Assembly: GCA_937907395.1 (NCBI GenBank)
Contig: CALCII010000014.1
Location: 248,001 to 312,000, forward strand
DNA: 64,000 bases
Source: an uncultured Chitinophagaceae bacterium
Lineage (GTDB): Bacteria; Bacteroidota; Bacteroidia; Chitinophagales; Chitinophagaceae
Direction of reading: 5' to 3'
This document shows, piece after piece, positions 35,835 to 43,684 of this stretch. The notes beneath the pieces are model-generated. The model was not told the origin of the DNA. It saw nothing but the letters and a program-made list of their open reading frames with translations, and searched no databases. Every line of letters begins with the position of its first letter. Within the stretch, counting starts at the first letter, position 1. Position numbers and translations under genes: made by a program.

Positions 35835-36380
35835 ATGCATTCCACACAAAGGCACCTTATTATTTACATTGGCACCAGCCTCGATGGCTATATTGCCAAA
35901 CCAGGCGATGATCTCAGCTTCCTCAACATAGCCGATCAGGAAGGAGAAGATTATGGCTACAACGCTTTCATCAACTCGGTTGATACCGTCATTCTTGGAA
36001 GAAAAACATACGACTGGGTAATGAAACAGGTACCCGAGTTTCCGCACAGCAACAAAAAAGCATATATCATCACCCGTACACCAAGGCCCGCCATTGGTAA
36101 CACAGAATTTTACACCGGCGATCTCAAGGAATTAGTATTGAGGCTGAAAGCAGAACCCGGCCAACATATTTACTGCGATGGTGGTGCCGAAGTGATTACC
36201 GAACTGTTGAAACAGAACCTGGTAGATGAGTTCATCATTTCCATGGTACCCGTACTGGTGGGCGATGGAATCCGTTTGTTCAAAGATGGGCGGCCGGAGT
36301 TACCTTTACAACTGGTATCTGTACGCTCCTTTGAGAAAGGATTGGTGCAGCTATACTACAGGAAACAGGGTCTTTCATAA
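35835..36380 (+). CDS. Dihydrofolate reductase-family (RibD C-terminal domain) protein
   Basis: The frame opens at 35763 inside the PepSY gene, but the ATG at 35835 starts MHSTQRHLIIYIGTSLDGYIA, the normal N-terminus, giving 181 residues. DTVILGRKTYDWV and HIYCDGGAEVITELLKQNLVDEF, then MVPVLVGDGIRLF, are the NADPH-binding and core blocks of the RibD_C fold. Members are small cytoplasmic reductases of unknown substrate. It is 16 bases after the PepSY gene. Confidence 0.9.
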   Translation: MHSTQRHLIIYIGTSLDGYIAKPGDDLSFLNIADQEGEDYGYNAFINSVDTVILGRKTYDWVMKQVPEFPHSNKKAYIITRTPRPAIGNTEFYTGDLKELVLRLKAEPGQHIYCDGGAEVITELLKQNLVDEFIISMVPVLVGDGIRLFKDGRPELPLQLVSVRSFEKGLVQLYYRKQGLS

Positions 36381-36390
36381 AACACTTGTC

Positions 36391-36726
36391 ATGAAACCGG
36401 TTGTTATCATTCTACTGTTTTCCCTCGTTACCTTCGGATGTTATAAAATGACTGTTACTTACGGCACACCCGAATGCATGGAACAAAAGATCACAGAATT
36501 CAGCAAGCAAAGTCTTTGCAGCAACGCTGCCATTAAACTTTATCGTTTTCAAAACGATGCCGTGTATGTATTCGATCCCGGAGATTGTGGTGCCGATCTT
36601 TTGAGTGAAGTCACGAATAACCGTTGCCAGTCCATTGGCTTTCTGGGTGGCATTGCCGGTAATACAAAAGTGAATGGAGAAGAATTTTCAAATGCCGTTT
36701 ACTTAAAAACCATCTGGCAGAAATGA
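36391..36726 (+). CDS. Lipoprotein of DUF6970-like family
   Basis: The ATG at 36391 gives 111 residues with a lipoprotein signal (LVTFGC). The mature part reads PECMEQKITEFSKQSLCSNAAIKLYRFQNDAVYVFDPGDCGADLLSEV, a pattern seen in short Bacteroidota lipoproteins of the DUF6970 type with paired Cys. The function is unknown. Its stop overlaps the ATG of the DUF1801 gene (ATGA), implying coupling. Confidence 0.6.
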   Translation: MKPVVIILLFSLVTFGCYKMTVTYGTPECMEQKITEFSKQSLCSNAAIKLYRFQNDAVYVFDPGDCGADLLSEVTNNRCQSIGFLGGIAGNTKVNGEEFSNAVYLKTIWQK

Positions 36727-37112
36727 ATCCCGAAATTATAGCATATAACAACAAACAAACAGCAGCAGATAAAGCAATTTGTGATTTGCTCATGACCGAA
36801 ATCAATAAACACCTGCCCGATGCGGAAAGCAAGGTGTGGCATGCACATCCTGTTTGGTTTTTAGACGGGAACCCCGTTGCCGGTTACAGCAAACTGAAAG
36901 ACAGCGTGCGGTTGTTGTTCTGGAGCGGACAAAGTTTTGAGGAAGACGGGCTTTCGAACGAAGGAAAATTCAAAGCTGCTGAAAAACGCTTTTCAGATCT
37001 GAAAGAGGTGAACAAGAAAGACCTGAAACGCTGGCTGGAAAAAGCAAGAGAGATTCAATGGGATTATAAAAACATTGTGAAACGCAAAGGCGTGCTGGAA
37101 CGGTTAAAATAA
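36723..37112 (+). CDS. DUF1801 domain protein
   Basis: A 129-residue cytoplasmic protein with the DUF1801 (YdhG-like) pattern: MTEINKHLPDAESKVWHAHPVWFLDGNPVAGYSK, then VRLLFWSGQSFEEDGL, and a Lys-rich C-terminal helix. Function is unknown; the fold is related to frataxin-like proteins. It overlaps the preceding lipoprotein gene by 4 bases. Confidence 0.85.
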   Translation: MNPEIIAYNNKQTAADKAICDLLMTEINKHLPDAESKVWHAHPVWFLDGNPVAGYSKLKDSVRLLFWSGQSFEEDGLSNEGKFKAAEKRFSDLKEVNKKDLKRWLEKAREIQWDYKNIVKRKGVLERLK

Positions 37113-37119
37113 AACAACC

Positions 37120-37815
37120 ATGAAAAAGGAAACCATTTTCCTTCTGTTAGTGTTTCTGATTTCAGCAAGCTCCTGTATTAAAAATAAAAATCCGTTGTTT
37201 GATGGTGTTTCGTGTACAGGTAACTGTTATGAATTAACAGGACAGGTAATGGATAGTGCCGGCGCCGTTCCCCTAAGCAATGCAGACGTAAAGTTTTATT
37301 ACAAATACAGTTCGGGGATTTTAATTTCCCGTACCGATTACCTGGGCAAAACCTCCACCAACAGCCTGGGCCAATACCAGTTTCGTTTCGATGGCAGCCG
37401 TTATAATTACATTAATGGTTATTATTATGCCGAAGTGTATAAAGGCGATTTTTTTGCCGACCCCGGTTATAAAAACAGGGTAGGCATTTTTCAACTCGAC
37501 AGCACCCAATACAATCTCCCGTTTGTACAAAACTTTTCTATGTTTCGTCCGGCTACGGTGAAAGTAAGAGTCATCGCCCCTGCATCTGCCAACTTTCAAA
37601 TTATATCCGTTTCCTATGAATATGGCAGAGGCGGCAACGGAATTTCTATCAACGGTGGCAGGGCTATAGATACCACGTTGAGCTGGGGTACTGCCGGCGA
37701 CCTGCGCACCTATGTACGGGCCGATGCCGTTAGCAATGGCGTTGCGGTAACACGAACAGATTCTATTACAGTTAGCGCTAACAGTACCGCAACGGTTACA
37801 ATAAATTTTAACTGA
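37120..37815 (+). CDS. Lipoprotein with carboxypeptidase-regulatory-like domain
   Basis: A 231-residue lipoprotein (SASSC, Cys about residue 19). CTGNCYELTGQVMDSAGAVPLSNADVKFYY begins a beta-sandwich resembling CarboxypepD_reg/transthyretin-like modules. The C-terminal ~90 residues look like a second beta domain ending in SITVSANSTATVTINFN. It is probably surface-exposed or periplasmic. It is the last backbone gene before the recombinase and is 7 bases after DUF1801. Confidence 0.65.
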   Translation: MKKETIFLLLVFLISASSCIKNKNPLFDGVSCTGNCYELTGQVMDSAGAVPLSNADVKFYYKYSSGILISRTDYLGKTSTNSLGQYQFRFDGSRYNYINGYYYAEVYKGDFFADPGYKNRVGIFQLDSTQYNLPFVQNFSMFRPATVKVRVIAPASANFQIISVSYEYGRGGNGISINGGRAIDTTLSWGTAGDLRTYVRADAVSNGVAVTRTDSITVSANSTATVTINFN

Positions 37816-37951
37816 TTGCTTTAGAAATTATTCTTCCCTTTTGATTTTTCTTTCAGGCTAATTCGTAGATTAGAGTATAACCTTTCTGCTGTTTCTCTCA
37901 GCAAACACCTGTGACTGAGGGTCACGAAGTGTTGCCCTTAATGAGCCACTT

Positions 37952-39058
37952 ATGAAACAAATCACCTACGAATTAATCACACACCGGGAGAAAAACCGCA
38001 TTCTCATTCGCTTTCCACACAACAAGGAATGGAACGAGCGCATGAAAAAAACAACCGATGCGCAATGGAGCAGCACATTAAAAGGATGGCATATTCCCGA
38101 CACTCCTGAAAACAGAATAGCTTGTAGCATAGGGCAAACGAAAACCCTATCCTCTTTTGTTGTAAGTAAACCTGTTTCCGGCATTTCCGTTTTCAACAAA
38201 AAAGAATGGAGGCGTTATGAAGAAGAATTGAAGCTGAAAGCCTACAGCCCTTCCACTATTAAAACCTATCGTAACGAGTTCGGGATATTTTTAAAATACC
38301 TGGGTGAAAAGAATGCAGATAGCTGCACAGCCAAAGACCTGCGTGCTTATATGCTTTATATACTGGAAGAAGAATAGCTAAGCGAAGCCACTGCTCACAG
38401 CCGGTTGAATGCACTGAAGTTTTATTTTGAACAGATGTTGCATCAGGAGCGGTTTTTGTATGAAATACCAAGGCCAAAGAAACCCTTTCAGCTGCCCAAG
38501 CTGTTGAGTGAAGATGAATTGTACCGGCTTTTTGCAGCCCTCGCCAATAAAAAACACAAGGCAATGTTGTTTACTAATTACAGTGCCGGGTTACGGGTAA
38601 GTGAGTTGGTGAACCTGAAGCTGGCCGATATAGACAGCAGCCGCATGCAGATATTTATTGCCCGTGCCAAAGGCAAAAAAGACCGGTATGTGAACCTGAG
38701 CCCTGTGTTGCTGGATTTACTAAGAAACTATATGAAAGAGTATCGACCACGGCCGGTGGTTTATTTATTTGAATCGGAGCAAACAGGAACGGCCTATCCT
38801 ACCCGAACCGTACAGCAGATATTTACCACAGCTGTGAGAAAAGCCGGGATTAAAAAGGAAGTAGGTGTTCACAGTTTGCGGCACAGCTTTGCCACCCATT
38901 TGCTGGATAAAGGAACCGACATACGGTACATTAATGAACTGCTGGGCCATTTCAACATTAAAACCACGGAGCGTTATTTGCATGTGAGCAAGCAACAGCT
39001 GGTGAACATTGTTAGCCCGCTGGATGATTTATGGAAAAAAGGTGGGATAGAGTGGTGA
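37952..39058 (+). pseudogene. Tyrosine recombinase of the cassette array, interrupted by one in-frame TAG
   Basis: One frame of 367 residues is split only by TAG at 38375-38377 (codon 142). Residues 1-80 are an unusual N-terminal domain (ILIRFPHNKEWNERM...), 85-175 the SAM-like core-binding domain, and 180-365 the catalytic domain. All catalytic residues are present: Arg215 (SAGLRVSEL), the KGKKDR lysine, His307/Arg310 (HSLRHS), His333 (LLGH) and Tyr342. The end reads VSPLDDLW. The ~20-residue insert that marks classical IntI integrases between the catalytic boxes is missing. The gene points towards the leader at 39076. Either it was recently inactivated, or the stop is read through. Confidence 0.85.
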
Positions 39059-39075
39059 TGTTTGATCCCCTTATC

Positions 39076-39209
39076 CGTGTACAAACGACAACAAACGGGG
39101 GCAATTGTCCTAATAACAATTAAGAAATGATAATACTAGTTTCTTGATTTTCAATAACTTTAAAATTGCAATGACAGCGTATAATAACGTAAAGCATTGC
39201 GTTGTGCGC
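39076..39209 (+). other. attI-like leader, copy 2
   Basis: 134 bases starting 18 bases after the recombinase stop and ending in the first core GTTGTGCGC. They align without gaps to 12407-12540. An inverted pair GCAATG (39168-39173) and CATTGC (39195-39200) lies immediately before the core, and TATAAT occurs between them. This is the likely primary integration site. Confidence 0.75.
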
Positions 39210-39280
39210 AATTTAGGATGGAGTTTAGCAAAATGTAGATACAGAAAAAATAATGTTTTATATTAGTAAAAAAGTAAAAA

Positions 39281-39655
39281 ATGATTACTGCTGTTAGTAA
39301 AGAAGGAATAAAACGCAGATTATGGTACAATGCGACATTTGATCTTGTAAGTAAGGATGACTCATTTCAAATCATAGCAGAAGATCCAGAAAAAGAACTA
39401 CCTACTTTAACTGTAAATATTAGTTTCTCTGATGAAGGAAAAGAGTTGAGTTATAAGGGTGAGATAAAAGAAAACATTTTAACCTTAACTCTTTCTCAGT
39501 GGAACAATCCCACAGGCTCTTGGCTTTCTGAGCCAATAATAATCGGGGCAACTGTTAAGGGTGTTAAAAAATCTCTGTGGGTGAAATTTTCAACATCTGC
39601 TTCCACTAAGAGCAATTATAGGCAATTCAATTTATCACTTTGGATCGAAATGTAA
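39281..39655 (+). CDS. Cassette b1, gene 1: hypothetical protein
   Basis: A 124-residue soluble protein of unrecognised family, rich in beta strands (ITAVSKEGIKRRLWYNATFDL, PTLTVNISFSDEGKELSY, SLWVKFSTSAS). No signal peptide or catalytic motif is seen. It starts about 72 bases inside the cassette. Its stop overlaps the region of the next ATG (39658), so both genes of the cassette are probably translated from one message. Confidence 0.6.
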   Translation: MITAVSKEGIKRRLWYNATFDLVSKDDSFQIIAEDPEKELPTLTVNISFSDEGKELSYKGEIKENILTLTLSQWNNPTGSWLSEPIIIGATVKGVKKSLWVKFSTSASTKSNYRQFNLSLWIEM

Positions 39656-39657
39656 TT

Positions 39658-39912
39658 ATGGCAACAGAAAATCAAACTTCCCTTTCTGGTAGTGGTCAAG
39701 ATACCCGGAGTAAGGTTGACCTAATTTTAGGAATACACACTAATTCTATTATTGTGGCCATTTTAATTATTATTATTTTTTGTGGCTTTCTCTATTTGGT
39801 TGTGAATATTAAAAAGGAAAATATGCACGAGGGTGTGGTCACCGGAATAATTGGCTTACTGAGCGGATTAGTTGGATTCTATGCCGGTTCGGCTAAAAAA
39901 AATTCTGATTAG
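39658..39912 (+). CDS. Cassette b1, gene 2: small two-helix membrane protein
   Basis: The ATG at 39658 (frame open from 39640) gives 84 residues. A polar N-terminus is followed by a strong helix (SIIVAILIIIIFCGFLYLVV), a short loop, and a second helix (GVVTGIIGLLSGLVGFYAG). It is an inner-membrane protein with no recognised family. It starts 2 bases after the preceding gene and may work with it, for example as an effector/anchor pair; that is speculation. Confidence 0.6.
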   Translation: MATENQTSLSGSGQDTRSKVDLILGIHTNSIIVAILIIIIFCGFLYLVVNIKKENMHEGVVTGIIGLLSGLVGFYAGSAKKNSD

Positions 39913-39972
39913 GCTTGTTATTGCTACTGTTATACTCCTTACCCATAATTCCTATATTCAAATTAAAATACT

Positions 39973-40171
39973 GCGCCTAACATAGGCATTGGCCGCAATG
40001 GGGGCTTGACACCCATACTTCAGCATAAAACAAAGCCAGGCAGCGGTCAGGGGTTGACCTATTCCTTGGAAAAACCCGGGAACTTCAAACTCTTAACTTC
40101 TAAAAGCATCGCCAGCCGGGCAGACGAACAAAGCCTCACTCCCACTGCGCCAATGCTCGAACGTTAGCTGT
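39973..40171 (+). repeat. attC-like element b1
   Basis: The left core is GCGCCTAAC. The expected mate of the cassette start (GTTGTGCGC) would be GCGCACAAC, so only part matches; this is the weakest pair in the array. Arms GGCATTGGCCGCAATGGGGG and CCCACTGCGCCAATGC pair imperfectly. It ends in the next core GTTAGCTGT. Confidence 0.7.
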
Positions 40172-40200
40172 TATTTTCATAAACATTAAACATATAAATC

Positions 40201-40950
40201 ATGACAAAGAAATTAATTAAACAAGTAAAAGAACTTAAGGAATTACCTTCAAAGAATTCCTTTAGTGAAAAAAATGTTGGCAAGCTTCACAATGAATCTT
40301 TAGATTTTGTTCATCAAAAACTTTTAGACATTTCAAAAAAACGAAAGCCATTATCTAAAAATGAATTAGCTGATTATGTTAAACAATTTTCAGCCGAGTA
40401 TCTTCTTCATAGAAATATTTCTTACAAAAAAGAAGAAATAATTTCAATTTATGATAAGTTAGGATACACATACAAGACCCAAAAAGACTTGACAAAAACT
40501 CGAAAAGGTAAACTATATTCAAATAAAGTTAACGACAAGAAATTGATATCGTTTTTAGATGAACTAAATGAGCTAATTGAAGAAGAAATGACTACTAGAA
40601 GTTTTACAATTAGTTCAAACAAACTTTTACAGAAATATAAGGATAATCCAAAACAACTAAATTCAATTCTGACAGCAATTGTAAGTTTGGCTAAATCTTC
40701 ATACGGTTATTGGAATGACAAACAAAATATTGATAAATGGAGAGACCCACAAATAAATACAGGTGTTGCGTATGGTGTTTGGGAAGGCGGTGGATTAGAT
40801 GGACCTGTAAAACCAGTAATTAAAGCTGATATAGGTGGATTTGTTGCTGGTTCAACTGGTGGTCTTGTGGCAGGACCAATGGGTTGGTTGGCGGGAGGAT
40901 GTATAGCTTCACCTCTTGCCTCTGCTTGGGAGTTACTTTGGTGGCCATAA
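40201..40950 (+). CDS. Cassette b2: protein with glycine-rich C-terminus
   Basis: A 249-residue protein. The first ~185 residues are Lys-rich and helical with no recognised domain. The last ~60 residues switch to a Gly/Ala-rich hydrophobic segment (ADIGGFVAGSTGGLVAGPMG and WLAGGCIASPLASAWELLWW). Such tails occur in membrane-inserting peptides and in colicin-like or bacteriocin precursors, so a toxin-like role is possible but not shown. No immunity-like partner is in the cassette. Confidence 0.6.
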   Translation: MTKKLIKQVKELKELPSKNSFSEKNVGKLHNESLDFVHQKLLDISKKRKPLSKNELADYVKQFSAEYLLHRNISYKKEEIISIYDKLGYTYKTQKDLTKTRKGKLYSNKVNDKKLISFLDELNELIEEEMTTRSFTISSNKLLQKYKDNPKQLNSILTAIVSLAKSSYGYWNDKQNIDKWRDPQINTGVAYGVWEGGGLDGPVKPVIKADIGGFVAGSTGGLVAGPMGWLAGGCIASPLASAWELLWWP

Positions 40951-40955
40951 AAACA

Positions 40956-41094
40956 ACAGCTAACATCGTATTGGCAATAGTGGGGCTGACAGTCGTAAAC
41001 TCAACATTTGTACTTCTATCGGGCATTTGTGCAAATGTTGGGCTAACGTTTTTCAAATGCCCCACCATCGCCAATACGTAAACCGTTATATGGC
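40956..41094 (+). repeat. attC-like element b2 (short type)
   Basis: 139 bases. ACAGCTAAC is the exact reverse complement of the cassette start GTTAGCTGT. Arms GTATTGGCAATAGTGGGGC and GCCCCACCATCGCCAATAC pair well. It ends in the core GTTATATGGC. Confidence 0.85.
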
Positions 41095-41508
41095 ACCTGA
41101 TTCGCAGCTTTGTATTGCTGGTTCTTAATTAAACTTATCGGTTCGTTTTTCGTGGTGGTGGCTGACTTTGGTTGCGGTTGTTCGGTTTGTACTTTCTGTG
41201 GCTGACAGGTTGGTTCCCGGTTTCATTGTCCGACACCTGTTCCGGGTTTCGTTACTCCCGGCCTGACTTTAACGGATCTACCGACAGGTTTTTTTCATTT
41301 GTTTCTTACATCTTGTACTTCGGCTTATGGCTGTGATGTAGCCTGGCTTCCTTCCTGTTGGTCAGTTGTTGCAGTGCGGGTGCTAAGGTGTGGTGGTTTA
41401 CTCGTTTGGTAGCCGACAGACAGCCTTCGGCTGGGATCAGTAATTTTCCATTCAGCTTCGGTTATGGTTGTTTGCGTTTCTTTTTTAAAATTTCTGGCGC
41501 CATATAAC
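41085..41508 (+). mobile_element. Cassette b3: ORF-less cassette, copy 1 of 4
   Basis: Starts GTTATATGGCACC and ends GGCGCCATATAAC, so its ends are complementary over ten bases. There is no open frame with coding character, and small insertions/deletions between copies (48604, 51705, 53070) would break any frame. It contains hairpin-forming stretches (CAGCCTTCGGCTG; GACAGGT...ACACCTGT). A structured RNA, a promoter, or a purely selfish cassette are all possible. Confidence 0.75.
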
Positions 41509-41701
41509 AGTGCATTTGTGTTATGTCGGCGGACAGATAACGCCGCATCAGCTTTGTACTACTATCAGCTATAGTTCGGGTCGACGGATTTCTAACCGGC
41601 AACTGGTTTTCACCTTCAGGTTTTGTAACTTTAATGAACATCGGTGCCAGGCTGACGGTTTTCAAAGTCCGCCACAAACACAAATGCTGCACGTTACCAG
41701 C
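41499..41701 (+). repeat. attC-like element b3 (type with GCATTTGTGTT arm)
   Basis: 203 bases. GCCATATAAC mates with the cassette start. Arms GCATTTGTGTTATGTCGGCGG and its complement near 41668-41687 pair. It ends in the core GTTACCAGC. A minus-strand open frame crossing this palindrome recurs in every copy and is not considered a gene. Confidence 0.85.
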
Positions 41702-41702
41702 A

Positions 41703-41882
41703 ATGTTAGACGACAACACAATCACGACAATTTGTAAAGTCCTCGGTGGACTGTCCACTACTCGAATTCGGGCAGACTTAGACGTAATTTGCAAGTTCGG
41801 TGCTTTCTTCAACTTTTTGCCGGTGGACAGTCAACCGTTGACTTTTATAGAAAAAAATTATTGCGGACAGACAATCATCTAA
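41703..41882 (+). CDS. Cassette b4, gene 1: possible 59-residue protein
   Basis: The ATG lies right after the core GTTACCAGC, the usual distance for a cassette gene. It opens a 59-codon frame (MLDDNTITTICKVLGGLSTT...). There is no recognised domain. It fills most of the 195 bases between the core and the next gene, which supports it, but there is no independent evidence of coding. Confidence 0.35.
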   Translation: MLDDNTITTICKVLGGLSTTRIRADLDVICKFGAFFNFLPVDSQPLTFIEKNYCGQTII

Positions 41883-41897
41883 CACGACTGACAACGT

Positions 41898-42449
41898 ATG
41901 AACATTAAGGCAAAATACTCACTTGACGACAACGACTATTTAGCGTATCAACTTTATTCTGCTTCGACAAATGACTGGATAAAAACTAAACGAAAAAAAG
42001 AGTGGGCTTTTACAGCAATAACTTTTATCGTTTTGGGTATGTTGTTTTACTCCAACGACAACATTTTCTTAGGCAATTACTTTGCTGGTGCAGCAATACT
42101 GACAGCTTTTTGTTTCCCGTTCTATTCAAGGTGGCGTTACAAAAATCACTACTTGCGACACACAAGAGAAGTTCATAAGAACAGTTTTGGTAAAGAAGTA
42201 ACAGTGACAATTACAGACAGCACCATAGAAGCAAACGATTACAGCGGACAAGCAAGCATTAACCTTTCACAGCTGACAGAGATAAATGAAACGGGACAGC
42301 ATTTTTTTCTAATGACACTATCTGGACAAGCACTTATTGTTCCTAAAACCAAACTCGACAACCTTCAAGGATTTAGTTCGACAATAAAAGAACTTTCAGT
42401 AAACTTGAACATTAAACATAACATAGACAACGACTGGAAATGGAAGTAA
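41898..42449 (+). CDS. Cassette b4, gene 2: YcxB-like membrane protein
   Basis: A 183-residue protein. A ~35-residue N-terminal part is followed by two hydrophobic helices (WAFTAITFIVLGMLFYS; NYFAGAAILTAFCFPFYS). The C-terminal soluble domain carries SFGKEVTVTITDSTIEAN and LSQLTEINETGQHFFLMTLSGQALIVPKTKL, the usual layout of YcxB/PF14317-type proteins. It probably sits in the inner membrane with the C-terminus in the cytoplasm. Function is unknown. Confidence 0.7.
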   Translation: MNIKAKYSLDDNDYLAYQLYSASTNDWIKTKRKKEWAFTAITFIVLGMLFYSNDNIFLGNYFAGAAILTAFCFPFYSRWRYKNHYLRHTREVHKNSFGKEVTVTITDSTIEANDYSGQASINLSQLTEINETGQHFFLMTLSGQALIVPKTKLDNLQGFSSTIKELSVNLNIKHNIDNDWKWK

Positions 42450-42478
42450 CAGGCGACAACGACAGAGAAAGAAACACT

Positions 42479-42613
42479 GCTGGTAACACGGGTTTTGCGT
42501 CAAGCGGGGTGACGTACAAGATTAAAGCTTTGTGCTTCTATTCAAGTTCAGTGCAGGTTGACAGTTTTGTGCTCAGAAACCCGCCCGAACGCAAAGCCCG
42601 AAACCGTTACCTG
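42479..42613 (+). repeat. attC-like element b4 (short type)
   Basis: 135 bases. GCTGGTAAC is the exact mate of the cassette start GTTACCAGC. Arms GGGTTTTGCGTCAAGCGGGG and CCCGCCCGAACGCAAAGCCC pair. It ends in GTTACCTGC. Confidence 0.85.
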
Positions 42614-42636
42614 CAAGTGTAACGGACGACATAACC

Positions 42637-42735
42637 AGAAGGATAAGCATTGCTGGTGATGCACAGGTATCAACGTGTGTTCTGACAACGAACCCAAGTT
42701 AATGCCTGGCAGGTAGGTTCGAGTCCTACATCCTT
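42637..42735 (+). ncRNA. tRNA-like element in cassette b5
   Basis: The perfect 7-bp acceptor stem is GAAGGAT (42637-42643) with ATCCTTC (42729-42735). The D-arm is GCAT-TGCTGGTG-ATGC. A canonical T-arm GTAGG-TTCGAGT-CCTAC (42711-42727) is joined directly to the acceptor strand. The expected anticodon arm does not form with a 7-base loop (best is a 5-bp stem with a 10-base loop that overlaps the D-stem), and the variable region is long. This is a tRNA-like RNA or a decayed tRNA gene, not an ordinary tRNA. It precedes the HEPN gene by 15 bases. Confidence 0.55.
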
Positions 42736-42749
42736 CACAAAAAAACGAA

Positions 42750-43499
42750 ATGATAAAAAGAACGGTTTCATACACGACATTACAAACACAAGTCCAATCA
42801 ATATTTGACTTTGCGGTAGTTGTGTGTCATTCTGTTCCTGCACTAAAACTTCAAATGAAGCTTTTGGACGATGGAAAAATCACAAAACTTCCTGACCCCG
42901 ACTATTTTGAAGCTAATAATCCAACCACCAAACTGAGACAACAAGCAGACGGTTATAAAGACAAACTTGCTACTTATTTATTTCTTAGCTCATTTGCGTT
43001 CTTTGAAAATTATTTAGGAAGTGCTTTAAAGGAAGTGCTAAATTTAAGCGTTACTATCCCTGAAAAGACAGCATTAAAAAATAGTTTGACAAATAACACG
43101 AATACAAAGCCCAAAAAAATTTTACGGAGTAGTTTTGACCAACGACATTCACAACGCTATGAAAAATATTCTAGGGAATTAGATTCTAATGATTACTTAC
43201 ATCCAGACAATTTAATATCAATAATTGCGGTAGAAAACTTAATAAAAAGCATTAATGACTTAAAAGCAAATCAAATTCCTGACTTTTTAATCAGTACTTT
43301 TAAAATGGACATTTCGGAAACAGACAGAACAGCTTTTGGGACTTACCGACAATTAAGAAATGACATTGCTCACGGGGATAATCCGACAGTGACAATGAGA
43401 AAGGTTAAGGAAGCAAATAAGTTCTTAAGAAAATTTGCAACTCAAATTGACGAATTTTTGATAGAGCATTTTGTGAAAATTGACAATTACAAAAAATGA
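42750..43499 (+). CDS. Cassette b5: HEPN-domain protein (MAE_28990-like)
   Basis: A 249-residue cytoplasmic protein. The C-terminal half carries the HEPN motif R203-N204-D-I-A-H208 (RQLRNDIAHGD), in the arrangement of RNase-active HEPN proteins. The flanking helices (FFENYLGSALKEVLN; ANKFLRKFATQIDEFLIEHF) fit the MAE_28990/MAE_18760 group. Such proteins are often toxins or defence RNases that cleave tRNA or mRNA. The tRNA-like element just upstream is a notable neighbour. No antitoxin is obvious in the cassette. Confidence 0.75.
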   Translation: MIKRTVSYTTLQTQVQSIFDFAVVVCHSVPALKLQMKLLDDGKITKLPDPDYFEANNPTTKLRQQADGYKDKLATYLFLSSFAFFENYLGSALKEVLNLSVTIPEKTALKNSLTNNTNTKPKKILRSSFDQRHSQRYEKYSRELDSNDYLHPDNLISIIAVENLIKSINDLKANQIPDFLISTFKMDISETDRTAFGTYRQLRNDIAHGDNPTVTMRKVKEANKFLRKFATQIDEFLIEHFVKIDNYKK

Positions 43500-43516
43500 C
43501 AGACAGAAGAACACCA

Positions 43517-43651
43517 GCAGGTAACATCGGTTTGGCAATATGGCGGCTGAAGTGCTTCTATGAAACATTTGTGCAAGGTTCAACGGCAGTAATTCTATTG
43601 AACTTTTGTGCTAAAAATCCGCCACATCGCCAAGCCTCCGACGTTACATGC
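43517..43651 (+). repeat. attC-like element b5 (short type)
   Basis: 135 bases. GCAGGTAAC is the exact mate of the cassette start GTTACCTGC. Arms GGTTTGGCAATATGGCGG and CCGCCACATCGCCAAGCC pair. It ends in GTTACATGC. Confidence 0.85.
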
Positions 43652-43684
43652 AATGCGGTGACAAACCTCAACATCCATACTGAC

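Noticed and set aside
41462..41812. Minus-strand open frames of 80-116 residues that recur with similar sequence at 41462-41812, 44220-44531, 52071-52316, 53451-53783 and 57416-57658
   Set aside because: They lie across the GCATTTGTGTT-type palindrome. Their similarity is explained by the repeated attC body, and they read into unrelated cassette sequence at both ends.
42637..42735. Ordinary tRNA gene
   Set aside because: Acceptor, D- and T-arms fit, but no anticodon stem with a 7-base loop can be drawn, so no amino acid can be assigned.
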